From an uncultured Flavobacteriaceae bacterium (GTDB lineage: Bacteria > Bacteroidota > Bacteroidia > Flavobacteriales > Flavobacteriaceae): a DNA stretch of 64,000 bases. How positions within the stretch are numbered: position 1 is the stretch's first letter; each line of letters starts with the position of its first letter. Under the pieces are notes generated by a model. The model was not told the DNA's origin, did no database searches, and saw only the letters and a program-made list of their open reading frames with translations. The stretch spans positions 62,001 to 126,000 of the forward strand of contig CALSLW010000002.1 of NCBI GenBank assembly GCA_943787295.1. Direction: 5' to 3'. A program made the position numbers and the translations under genes. Shown in pieces: positions 8,546 through 18,900 of the stretch.

Positions 8546-9739
8546 ATGGAAACGACGACAAAAAAAGATCTCGAAGATTTTAGACTCGAAACAAGACGAT
8601 GGCTGGAGGAAAACTGTCCGGCGAGCATGCGCAAACCCATCAAAGACTCCAATGATTACTTCTGGGGTGGTCGCAATGCTATTTTTAACAATGAAGACCA
8701 AAAAGTTTGGTTTGAAAAAATGTTAGCAAAAAAGTGGATTGTTCCTTATTGGGACACCCAATATGGTGGAGGGGGCCTCTCTAGAGAAGAGAACAATATT
8801 CTTACCCAAGAAATGACTCGTCTTGGCTGTAGAAAACCCCTCTTTAGTTTTGGAATTTCAATGCTGGGCCCAGCCTTACATAAATTTGCTAACGAGGAAC
8901 AAAAAATGCGCTTCCTCCCAGAGATCACCGCAGGAAAAACTTGGTGGTGTCAAGGCTATAGCGAGCCTAACGCAGGAAGTGATTTAGCCGGCTTGCAAAC
9001 AAAAGCCGAGGATAAAGGTGACCACTATCTGGTCACTGGATCTAAAGTGTGGACCTCTTATGCAGATAAAGCAGATTGGATCTTTTGTTTAGTTAGAACA
9101 GATTTTGACGCTCCAAAACACAACGGAATTAGCTTTCTATTAATCGACATGGCCTCTGAAGGTGTAAGCACAAGACCCATCAAATTGATCAGTGGTAAAT
9201 CTCCCTTTTGCGAGACTTTCTTTGATCATGTGAAGGTACCCAAAGAAAATTTGATCGGGACACTTAATGAAGGATGGAGCATTGCGAAATACCTCCTAAC
9301 CCACGAACGCCAAATGATTGGAGGTGTTGGAGAAACAGATCAACGTCGAGAATTGCATGATATCGCAAAAGATCATCTACCAATGAAAGACGGGAAAATC
9401 ACCGATACAGTTTTGCGCAATGAACTAGCGGTACAGGATATGAACGATAAGATCTTTGAGATGACCATTCAACGCATTATGGATGAAGCCAAAACCGGTG
9501 TAAATGCTGGAGCACTTTCTTCCTTCTTTAAATATTATGGAACTGAACAAAATGTTTCTCGCATGGAATTAATGACCGCCATTACCGGAAGTGAGGGACT
9601 TGTTTGGGAAGGCGAAGATAAAGACGCCATGAACCAGGCAAGATTATTTTGTCGCTCTAAAGGAAATACCATCGAAGGTGGAACCTCTGAGGTTCAACTT
9701 GGGATTATTTCAAAACGTATCTTAAACCTCCCTTCTTAA
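8546..9739 (+). CDS. Acyl-CoA dehydrogenase, putative catalytic subunit of a pair
   Basis: 397 residues. The FAD/substrate signature WWCQGYSEPNAGSDLAGLQ is near residue 130, VTGSKVWTSYA near residue 162, and the C-terminal NTIEGGTSEVQ supplies a Glu near the usual catalytic-base position. It catalyses alpha,beta-dehydrogenation of an acyl-CoA, passing electrons to electron-transfer flavoprotein. The next gene, 9 bases downstream, encodes a second, shorter member that lacks the EGxT element. Such side-by-side unequal pairs are known from steroid side-chain catabolism in actinobacteria as alpha2beta2 enzymes; the same arrangement is inferred here. The start is 8 bases after the phosphotransferase stop. 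Confidence 0.93.
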   Translation: METTTKKDLEDFRLETRRWLEENCPASMRKPIKDSNDYFWGGRNAIFNNEDQKVWFEKMLAKKWIVPYWDTQYGGGGLSREENNILTQEMTRLGCRKPLFSFGISMLGPALHKFANEEQKMRFLPEITAGKTWWCQGYSEPNAGSDLAGLQTKAEDKGDHYLVTGSKVWTSYADKADWIFCLVRTDFDAPKHNGISFLLIDMASEGVSTRPIKLISGKSPFCETFFDHVKVPKENLIGTLNEGWSIAKYLLTHERQMIGGVGETDQRRELHDIAKDHLPMKDGKITDTVLRNELAVQDMNDKIFEMTIQRIMDEAKTGVNAGALSSFFKYYGTEQNVSRMELMTAITGSEGLVWEGEDKDAMNQARLFCRSKGNTIEGGTSEVQLGIISKRILNLPS

Positions 9740-9748
9740 AACAATCCT

Positions 9749-10870
9749 ATGGCACTTATATTAAACGAAGAACAAAAAATGCTCAAGGATTCTGCGAACG
9801 AATTCTTAGCAGCAAACGCACCCGTAGAACAATTTAGAACATTAAGAGATAACAACTATGAAGCCTTTGACGCCGATCTTTGGCCCGCCATAGTAGAAAT
9901 GGGATGGACCGCTTTAACGATTCCAGAAGAATATAACGGCTTAGATTTTGGCTATGTTGGTTTAGGACAAGTCTTAGAAGAAATGGGGCGCAATTTAACT
10001 AAAGCTCCTTTATTATCTTCAATCGCTTTGGGCGGAACCGCCCTAGTTAATTCAACTAATGCAGGCCTAAAATCATCTTGGATTCCAGAAATCATGAATG
10101 GGACAAAACGCTTAGCCTTTGCTACAGATGAAAAGAATTATTTTGATCCTACAGCCATCGAAACTACTGCAGTTACTACGGCAGAAGGATACAGTATTAA
10201 CGGAACCAAAAAAATGGTGATCGATGGAGCTGGTGCAGATGCTTATGTGGTTGTAGCCAAAACAGACGAGGGAGAATCTGCCTTGTTTCTAGTGGATGCA
10301 GCCAATAAAGGAATTACTATTCAAACAGACGTTTTATTAGACGCGGGTACATATGCCAGCTTGAGTTTTGAGCAGGTCAACATCGCCAATGACCAACGTA
10401 TAAGCGAACCAGGAAAAGGAAAAAGTCTTCTCAACTTAGTCAATAATACTGGAGCCATCTGCCTTTCGGCAGAGATGATGGGGATGATCCATGCTGCTTT
10501 TGAACAGACCGTTGCATATTTACAAGAACGCACCCAATTTGGGAAACGCATTGGTAGCTATCAAGCCCTGCAACACAGAGCTGCAAAAATGTTTTGTGAA
10601 ATTGAACTGTGCAAAAGTGTAGTGATTACCGCCTTAAAAGGTTTAGATAAACAAGCAGAAAATTTAGATGAGTTAGCCAGTTTGGCCAAAGCAAAACTAG
10701 GTGAAACCATCAAGGTCGTTTCAAATGAAGCCATGCAAATGCACGGCGGTATTGGCGTTACCGACGATGTCAATATTGGGTTTTACTTTAAACGTGCCCG
10801 CGTCGCACAACGATTATTTGGAGATTACAATTATCACCTCGACCGTTATGCGAGCTTAAAGCAATATTAA
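9749..10870 (+). CDS. Acyl-CoA dehydrogenase, putative partner subunit lacking the catalytic Glu motif
   Basis: 373 residues with the acyl-CoA dehydrogenase fold: the N-terminal helical domain, YSINGTKKMVIDGAGADAYV in the middle beta-domain, ERTQFGKRIGSYQALQH near residue 257, and AMQMHGGIGVTDDVNIG. No EGT-type catalytic glutamate is visible at the C-terminus, and the middle domain lacks the usual TEPxAGSD signature. This fits a non-catalytic partner of the enzyme encoded immediately upstream. It is the last gene of the run and converges with the amidohydrolase gene across an 11-base gap. Confidence 0.9.
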   Translation: MALILNEEQKMLKDSANEFLAANAPVEQFRTLRDNNYEAFDADLWPAIVEMGWTALTIPEEYNGLDFGYVGLGQVLEEMGRNLTKAPLLSSIALGGTALVNSTNAGLKSSWIPEIMNGTKRLAFATDEKNYFDPTAIETTAVTTAEGYSINGTKKMVIDGAGADAYVVVAKTDEGESALFLVDAANKGITIQTDVLLDAGTYASLSFEQVNIANDQRISEPGKGKSLLNLVNNTGAICLSAEMMGMIHAAFEQTVAYLQERTQFGKRIGSYQALQHRAAKMFCEIELCKSVVITALKGLDKQAENLDELASLAKAKLGETIKVVSNEAMQMHGGIGVTDDVNIGFYFKRARVAQRLFGDYNYHLDRYASLKQY

Positions 10871-10878
10871 AACAATAT

Positions 10879-10907
10879 CCCTTAGTTGACTCCCGGTTGG
10901 CTAAGGG
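10879..10907. terminator. Weak candidate hairpin between convergent genes
   Basis: CCCTTAG (10879-10885) and CTAAGGG (10901-10907) can pair as a 7-bp stem with a 15-base loop, just after the acyl-CoA dehydrogenase stop and inside the end of the amidohydrolase gene. The T-tract after it is short, so terminator function is uncertain. Confidence 0.3.
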
Positions 10908-12438
10908 TAAAGTTTTCTTCTTCTTTCACTTGATCAACCATGTTTTTGACCTCTTTTAAGAGTGCTTTTGCATCGTAAACAACACCGTTGCTAATGGTGT
11001 ATTTCACCCCTCCTACTCTAACAACTTTGTTATCACTGGTTAATTTTATTGCGCCGGTTCCATAGAGCACTTTTAGGTTTTCTAGTGGATTTGCATCCAC
11101 TAAAACCATATCAGCTAATTTACCTACTTCTATCGTTCCTATTTGGTCGTCCATTTTAAGTGCCTCTGCACCGTTGAGGGTAGCAGAACGGATCACCTCA
11201 AGTGGATGAAAACCTGCTTCGCGCAATAATTCTAACTCGCGCACATAGGCAAAACCATATAATTGAAAAATAAATCCAGAGTCAGATCCTGTGGTCACTC
11301 TTCCTCCACGGTTTTTATATTCGTTGACAAAGGTCATCCAAAGTGTATAATTCTGTTTCCAAGCAATCTCTTGCTCTGTACCCCAAAAATGCCAGTAAGA
11401 TCCATGGGATATCTTAGACGGCTGATAGAAACGCCAAAGACTGGGTAGGGTGTAATCTTCGTGCCATTCTGCGCGACGTGATCGATGTAAATCTCGACTG
11501 GCTTCATAGATGTTAAAGGTGGGGTCCAAAGTGAAATCAAGGGCTAACAATTCTTCCATCACCCAGTTCCAATGTTCTGAATAAGGTTTAGCAGCTTGTT
11601 GCCATAGTTTCCCCGCTTGTTCAAAGCGATGTTGTTCATTTTGATAGTTGTAATCCAAAGGATAATCTTGAACAGTTTTATCGTCAAATAAAGCTTCTGG
11701 CAAACCATACCAATGCTCCATGCTGGTGAGTCCAGCTCTGGCAGAATGCAATACGTTCCAGCGAGCAACACTTAATTGTGCATGATGACAGGCAGAGCCT
11801 AATCCTAGCTTTTTGTTTTCGTCTAGGGCGGCTTCCATAATTTCGGGCGAAGCCCCAAAAAACTTAATTCCGTCTGAGCCCGCTTTGGCGTTAGCCCTTA
11901 CCCACGATCTCGCTTCTTCAGGAGTATTGATGCCATTTTCGGCACCAGTCCCAAAACCAGTGTATTGAATAATTCGCGGCGCAATAATTTTATTTTGTGC
12001 ACTTTTTTGCTTCAAATCTAAGGTCCAATCTCGACTGCGTCCACTGGGTTCTCTCACCGTGGTAACGCCATGGGCCAGCCACAATTTAAATACATAATCC
12101 CAATCTGCGCCTTGTGATACTCCCCCAATATGGCCGTGCATATCGATAAAGCCAGGGAGTAAATACATGCCCTCGGCATCGATTTCCTTTCCACCTTCTT
12201 TTAATACGGGTCTTCTTTTATCGTTGATTTCAACCCCAGGATAACCCACAGTTTTTACTTGAGTAATCACATTGTTTTCTACCACTACATCAACAGGTCC
12301 CAGCGGTGGTGCACCATTACCATTAATTAGTATTACCCCTCGAATAATCATTTGATCAAATGGACCCTCTGCTAGTTGGGCATGTACCACTATTGTCGAG
12401 AGTAAGAATACTGCAAATAATAAGCGATTGTTTTTCAT
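10882..12438 (-). CDS. Secreted metal-dependent amidohydrolase
   Basis: 518 residues from the chosen start. The frame extends to 12489, but the start at 12438 gives a clear signal peptide (MKNNRLLFAVFLLST, cleavage after VHA), so the protein is exported. The amidohydrolase fold is shown by DMHGHIGG (HxH metal site), a His pair in SACHHAQLS, TSMEHWYG, TTGSDSGF (metal-ligand Asp) and the C-terminal GTIEVGKLADMVLVDANPL beta-sandwich. Family members hydrolyse amide, ester or cyclic imide bonds; many flavobacterial ones are secreted imidazolonepropionase/prolidase-like enzymes of unknown substrate. It is convergent with the catabolic run and probably expressed alone, so a link to that pathway is only possible. 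Confidence 0.88.
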   Translation of the reverse strand: MKNNRLLFAVFLLSTIVVHAQLAEGPFDQMIIRGVILINGNGAPPLGPVDVVVENNVITQVKTVGYPGVEINDKRRPVLKEGGKEIDAEGMYLLPGFIDMHGHIGGVSQGADWDYVFKLWLAHGVTTVREPSGRSRDWTLDLKQKSAQNKIIAPRIIQYTGFGTGAENGINTPEEARSWVRANAKAGSDGIKFFGASPEIMEAALDENKKLGLGSACHHAQLSVARWNVLHSARAGLTSMEHWYGLPEALFDDKTVQDYPLDYNYQNEQHRFEQAGKLWQQAAKPYSEHWNWVMEELLALDFTLDPTFNIYEASRDLHRSRRAEWHEDYTLPSLWRFYQPSKISHGSYWHFWGTEQEIAWKQNYTLWMTFVNEYKNRGGRVTTGSDSGFIFQLYGFAYVRELELLREAGFHPLEVIRSATLNGAEALKMDDQIGTIEVGKLADMVLVDANPLENLKVLYGTGAIKLTSDNKVVRVGGVKYTISNGVVYDAKALLKEVKNMVDQVKEEENFTLSQPGVN

Positions 12439-12567
12439 TTTCTTTTGTTGTGTAGCTAAAACTATAAAAAAATGGTGATACAGAATCACAATAACTTATT
12501 TAACAATTGGTATGGTTTATGTGTATAATTTATTTACTATTTTTATATGTATAAATTGTAAAATTGT

Positions 12568-12903
12568 ATGTTGTGTGAATTTTTTTCTGTAAAGAAATTT
12601 ATTTTGATGGCTTTCTTACTCTGTTTGATGAGCAAAGCTTTCTGTGCACAATATGATTTTGACCAACCTCTTCTAAACAAAGTTTATAGCTCTCCTAATC
12701 AGGTAGATATTGCTAATAATGGAACCTACACATCGCTTTTTACAAAGCTTTCTTTTGAATCTGATCTCAAAAATACTCAGCCGATTCAACTCTCCAAAAA
12801 AAGTTTACAACCGCTCCAAAAAAATACACTATACAAAAGCTTACTTCTTAGACAAGGAGACAATATTTTAAAAACTACAGGAGGAATTAACTCAAGCTCC
12901 TGA
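12568..12903 (+). CDS. Small exported protein of unknown function
   Basis: 111 residues. The N-terminus is hydrophobic (FILMAFLLCLMSKAFC) and ends in a plausible signal-peptidase site, leaving about 83 residues rich in Ser, Gln, Leu and Lys. I recognise no family. It is preceded by a very AT-rich stretch (12490-12567) likely to hold the promoter and ends 20 bases before the giant surface-protein gene, so the two are probably co-transcribed. It could be an accessory factor or a cell-surface partner of that protein. Confidence 0.65.
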   Translation: MLCEFFSVKKFILMAFLLCLMSKAFCAQYDFDQPLLNKVYSSPNQVDIANNGTYTSLFTKLSFESDLKNTQPIQLSKKSLQPLQKNTLYKSLLLRQGDNILKTTGGINSSS

Positions 12904-12923
12904 ATTAATCACCAAGGAACAAC

Positions 12924-15900
12924 ATGTTACGTAATCTTATTTTTTCTGCTTTTTACTTATTCTTTACCCCATTATTATGGGCAAATGAATCTATTGTTTC
13001 TTCATCGAATGAAAGAATATCAGCGAACTCTCTTTTAAATACTTGTACCATATCGATTAGCGACGTTCAAGGATCAATTAGTGGACAAACGGTGAGCTAT
13101 CAAGAAACACTAGAACCTATTGTCATAAGTTTTGTGACAGATTGTAACGAAAATTTGGTTTTAGACTTTGCTCCTGGTCAGCTTCCCTCAGGGATCAACT
13201 ATACTTTTGCCAATAATCAACTTACCATTGAAGGGACAATAGAAGATGAAACCCCGCAAGAATATACCTGGACAGCAGAAGTCAACAACAGCATCCCCGT
13301 AGATGAAACAAATCCAGCAGGGGTGAGTGCCACAACCTCTATCAGTTTAAACGGTTCTATTACAGTAACTCCAACAGTACCAAACGATTTTGAAGGTCCT
13401 GTTATGTCAGAATTTTCCCTTTCACCAAGTCCAATTGATCTATCTAACGGTTCTGTAACAGTAACTGCTTCGATTAGAATAACAGATCAAACAGGAGTCG
13501 CAACCCCTAGTTCAAATTATGGTGGAGCTTACATCACGGGGACCCCCAGTGGAAACATTTATTTCTCTCATTGGGTTAGAGTGAGTGGCGATCAATTTGA
13601 TGGAATTTATGAATGTTTTAAAACCATTGAACCAAATCAAATCCCCGAAGGTGATTACAACCTAAGAGTAGAGTCAATTAACATTAATGACCTCAATGGG
13701 TTTAATGCTATCCCACCTGCTGGTGCTGTAGGTGTTAGTGTGATTAATCCTGCTCAAGGATGCACTTATGCTTCATTAAACGTTATTTATGGGGGTCTCA
13801 ACCAAAATATAACCCAAGGAGAAGCCATAGAATCCATTAGCATACAATTAGATACCGACTGTGTTAATAACAATAATAATACTATTCTCAACTCCTCCTC
13901 AGAAGGTTTACCCCTTGGGGTAACATATAGCTTTGATGGAGCTAACAATATTGTTATTGTGAGTGGTACACCCTCTTCACAAGGAACTTATAGTTATGTG
14001 ATCAAATATTACAATGGTCAAACAATTGATAGTTCGACAGTATCTGCCACAATTGGAGGAACAATCACTGTTATTGCAAATTCTACCACCTCAACTTCAA
14101 CTGCGAATTCTGGAAATATATATTTTGAAAATGGCACTTGTAAATGTCCGAATGCTACTGTGGGAGAAACCTCAGAAATTAATGGTATTACTTATACAGC
14201 AGTAGATGACACTTCTTTACGAAGTGAGATCGCAACAGGAAATGTAAATTTATGTACTTCCTTAGTAACTGATATGAATGTGCTCTTTAATGAAAATAGT
14301 TCATTTAATGAAAATATAAGTTTTTGGGACACATCAAATGTACTTGGTATGCAACTTACTTTTGCTGGTGCGTCCTCGTTCAACCAGGATATCAGTAACT
14401 GGAATACACAAAATGTAGGTGCAATGAATGGAATGTTTGCTGGAGCAACATCTTTCAATCAAAATATTGGAGGATGGGATATTTCAAGCGTAACGGACAT
14501 ATGGGAAATGTTTCTATATGCTTCTTCCTTTAATCAAAATTTAAGTTCTTGGAATACGAGTAACATTGTTAGTATGAGAAGTATGTTTGAAGGCGCATTA
14601 ACATTTAATCAAAACATCTCAAATTGGGATACATCTTCTGTAATAGATATGAGTAGAATGTTTTTTGAAGCCACCAGTTTCAATCAAAATATTGGGGGAT
14701 GGAATTTAATTAATGTGCTATTAATCGACAATATGTTCAATGGAGCTACTGTTTTTAATCAAAATATTGGAGGGTGGAATACATCGAATGTATTTGGTAT
14801 GTCAGGAGTTTTCGATTCTGCTGAGAGTTTTAATCAAGACATTAGCAATTGGAACACTTCTTCCGTCAAAAATATGGAAAGCATGTTTTATGGGGCATAT
14901 TCATTCAACAAGGATATTGGAAATTGGGATACAAGTCAAGTAAATGACATGAATAATATGTTTAGGGATGCATCTGTATTTAATCAAGATCTCTCCAACT
15001 GGTGCGTAGAAATAATTACTAATGAACCTGAAAACTTTGCAACTAATGCTGCATTAACTCAAGAGAATCAACCGGTATGGGGAGCAGCTTGCGGAGGAAA
15101 TAACAATACAGCAGATCAGGATGGAGATGGTGTTGAGGATAGTGTCGATCTGTGTCCATACACGCCACAAGGTCAAAGTGTTAATGCCGCAGGTTGTCCA
15201 ATAAACAATGTTAGCTGCGATTTCACTATAGTTGCTAACCCCTTTGATCAATCGCTAGAATTCTGTCCCGGGAAAGCGATTCCTCCTTTTGAATTTATAG
15301 TAGAGTCCAATTGTAGCTCTTCTTCTCTTTCTATTGACGTAACTGGCTTACCCAATGGAATTGACTATATTATTAAATCAATAGATGCTATTACCACCTT
15401 AACTTTTCAAGGAACGCCGACAACCCTAGGTAATGAAATAGCTAATATTAATATCTCAACGAGTAACTTCTCTTCTTCTGTGGGAGGACTAATTATTATT
15501 GATGAAAATTGTGGCGAGGGAGGGTCTGGAACTGGAACAGATACTACAAACGGGCAATACGATTCAGACTTTGACGGTGTGCCAGACCAATTTGACGATT
15601 GTCCTTACACGCCAATAGGTCAAGTAGTAAACCCCTTAGGTTGTCCTATTGAGCAAATCAATTGTTCTTTATCAATTGAAGGCAACATCAGAAAAGACAT
15701 TTGTCTTGACCAAGAAATCGAACCTATTCGCTTAGCATTATCGACCAGCTGTACGAGTACTTTCATTGATGCAAATATTATCGGACTACCTCCAGGACTG
15801 AGTTATTCGATGGAAAAAACTGAAGATGGGAATGAATTCATCATAGATGGTAAAGCATTTATCCCAGGGGATTATCAAGTAACAGTATTCTTTTATGATG

Positions 15901-18900
15901 TAGATAATTATGTTGAGCAAACAATCAATGGGCGAATTCGTGTACAAACAGATTGTAGTGCTACGGGAACTGGAACACAAAATGATCGTGACAAAGATGG
16001 TATCATTGACGAAAATGATCTTTGTCCTAACACTCAAGAAGGAGCAAGTGTAGATGAAAATGGTTGTGCCATTAGCGATGGAGATTGTACCATTGAAATT
16101 AATGAACCTGCCAATTTAGGAGACGAAATTGAATTGTGTATTAATACAGCTATGGATCGACTGGTCTTTACCATTGACACTAGTTGTAATAACTCTCGTA
16201 TTGAAGTATTAGTAGAAGGATTACCGCCAGGTATTGACTACTACTTTTATTTGACTCCTTATGAAAAAGAATTTGTATTGTATGGGGTGCCGTATATACC
16301 TGGCACCTTTGAAGTAAATGTTATTATAACAGATACTAAAAACAATGTACAACAAGCCGTGGGTGGGACAATTGTTATAAAAAATGATTGTGAACAAGAC
16401 CCATCAACAACTGGTACAACAACCTTTGAAGACCAAGACAATGACGGTGTAAAAGACGATCAAGATGAATGTCCTAATACCGCTCCTGGTACTGCCGTAG
16501 ATCCTAAAGGATGTAGTGCAAAGCAGCAGGCAGATAACTTCTTAGGGGATGATGATAATGATGGAGTATTGAATTTTATCGATGCTTGTCCAGATACCGC
16601 AGCTGGGGTAATAGTTGATCCTAGAGGATGCTCACAGGAGCAAGGTGGTGTTTCTGACTATATACTCGATACAGATGCAGATGGAATAATTGACCTTATT
16701 GATCTTTGTCCAGATACTGCAGAAGGTGATACTGTGAATGAATTTGGTTGTTCTCAAGCACAATTGGCTGAAATTACTGATTTTGATCAAGACGGAGTAG
16801 ATAATGAATTTGATCAGTGTCCCTTTACTCCACCAGGACAGCAAGTAAACGAAAACGGCTGTTCAGCCATTGATAAAGATTATGATCTAGACGGCGTTCC
16901 TGATTCAGTTGACGCCTGTCCTAACACACCTGCAGGGGAATATGTAGATGAATATGGTTGTGCCATTGTAGAAAATGATAGTGATTTTGATGGAATCGTG
17001 AATGAGCTCGACCAATGTCCTTATTCTCCGCCCGGGATTGCTGTAAATGAGCTAGGTTGTAGCGAAGTTGAACAGCAAGCTAAAAATGATAACGCAGACG
17101 ATGATGGTGACGGAATCATCAACCTCATTGATATCTGTCCAGACACACCAGAAGGAACCATTGTAAATGAAGTAGGCTGTACCCCAGAGGAAAGTTCTGT
17201 TCAAGAATCTACAGATAATGATCTCGATGGTATTTTAAACGATAATGATATTTGTCCAGGCACAGAACTAGGAGTTGCCGTAAATGAATTTGGTTGTCCC
17301 CTTTACGAACTCGATAGTGATTTTGATAAGGTAAACGATAACGAAGATTTATGTCCAAATACACCTGTTGGGGAACCCGTTAATCAATTTGGTTGTTCTA
17401 TCGCACAGGTAGAAGCAGATGTTGATATGGATGGAGTCCCAAATGAAAAGGATTATTGTGCTGATACCCTTCCCTACTTCGAAGTCAACATCAATGGATG
17501 TTCAGAAGTTCAAATCGCCATAGATAACGATTTTGATGGAGTTCCGAATGAATATGACCAATGTTCAGACACTCTACCTTTAACAATAGTAGATGAAAAT
17601 GGATGTTCCGAAGACCAAAGAGACAACGATCAGGATGGTGTTATTAACGCTTTAGACCGTTGTCCTGATACTCCATCTAACCAGAAAGTAGACCCATATG
17701 GCTGCGCTGAAATTGAAGTAGATGGAGATGATGATCAAGATGGTGTAAATAATAGTATAGATCAATGTCCTGGTACATCAGCTGGCTTAGCAGTTGATGA
17801 CAAAGGATGTCCTTACAAAGCGCCAATAATCCTAGAACAAACCTTTGAACAAAAGGAAAATAGTAGAGATATTGAAACCGAAGAAATTAGAACTTTCTTA
17901 GGAAAAGTACTCTACAGAGATCCTAACGCTAGCGATGGATCCACCTCCAATATTGACCTTTCAATCGTTGCAGATGGAAATGCTGAACTATTCGAATTAG
18001 CTGGGGATTCCATTTTCTTAGTTGGAAGAACAGATTTTGAAGAAAATCCAACCCCTAGCTTCACTGTAGTAGCAACAAACAATTTGAACCAAAGTACAGA
18101 AAAAGAAATAGTCCTTAAGGTATTAGATATTCCTAACACTCAAAAGGTCGCTAATTTTGAAGTAGCTGTATTCAATGTCGAAAACGAATCAACAGGTGCC
18201 AAAGTTAATTATACCCGCTATTTAAATCCTAACTTTAATAAAGGCGTTGGAAAGTGGAAAATAAAAAAGAAAATCGTCGGAGGTAACGATGCACATCTTT
18301 TTAATATAGAAAGCGCTGATATTGGTGAAGATAAGGGCAATGTTCAAAGATCAACATCTGGTGATTATTTAGTCTTTATCAATGAACCTGATTATGAGAA
18401 TCCCCAAGACCACAACCGTGATAACATTTATGAGGTTGATGTTGTAAATATTAATACAAATGATGGGGAAGCCGCACAACCTGTTGTTGTGCAACAAACT
18501 AATATAATGGTTCCTGAAAATGATCCCACAGCAGTCCAAATTCAAACAATTCCAGCTAATGCCACAGATGACACCGATGGCGATGGAATTTATGATATTG
18601 TGGATAACAGTCCCTTTGTGTCTAATCCTAATCAACAAGACAGTGACGGGGATGGTGTAGGTGATGTTACAGATGACGAAGATCACGATGGTGTTTGGAA
18701 TCCAAATGACATTTGTAACGACACCCCACTAAACACAAAAGTAAACATCGAGGGTTGTCCAATTTTCTACCTACCTACAAATAATTTCAGTATTTCTACT
18801 ACAGAAAAATGTATAGGAAACAGTGGAATAATAATTACTTCAGCCGACACCTCTTATCAATACAATGTCAATATTTCTGGTCCTATAGAACAAAGTCTCA

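Noticed and set aside
10882-12438. Amidohydrolase as a member of the catabolic operon
   Set aside because: It is on the opposite strand, exported, and has its own upstream region; linkage by position alone is too weak.
14304-17820. Regular repeats resembling a CRISPR or tandem DNA array
   Set aside because: They lie in one long coding frame, vary in DNA sequence, and keep protein motifs (DUF285 and TSP3).
18369-18686. Minus-strand open frame of 105 codons inside the giant gene
   Set aside because: Composition (Ile-rich) is the complement of Asp/Asn codons in the TSP3/cadherin region; no start signals or homology.
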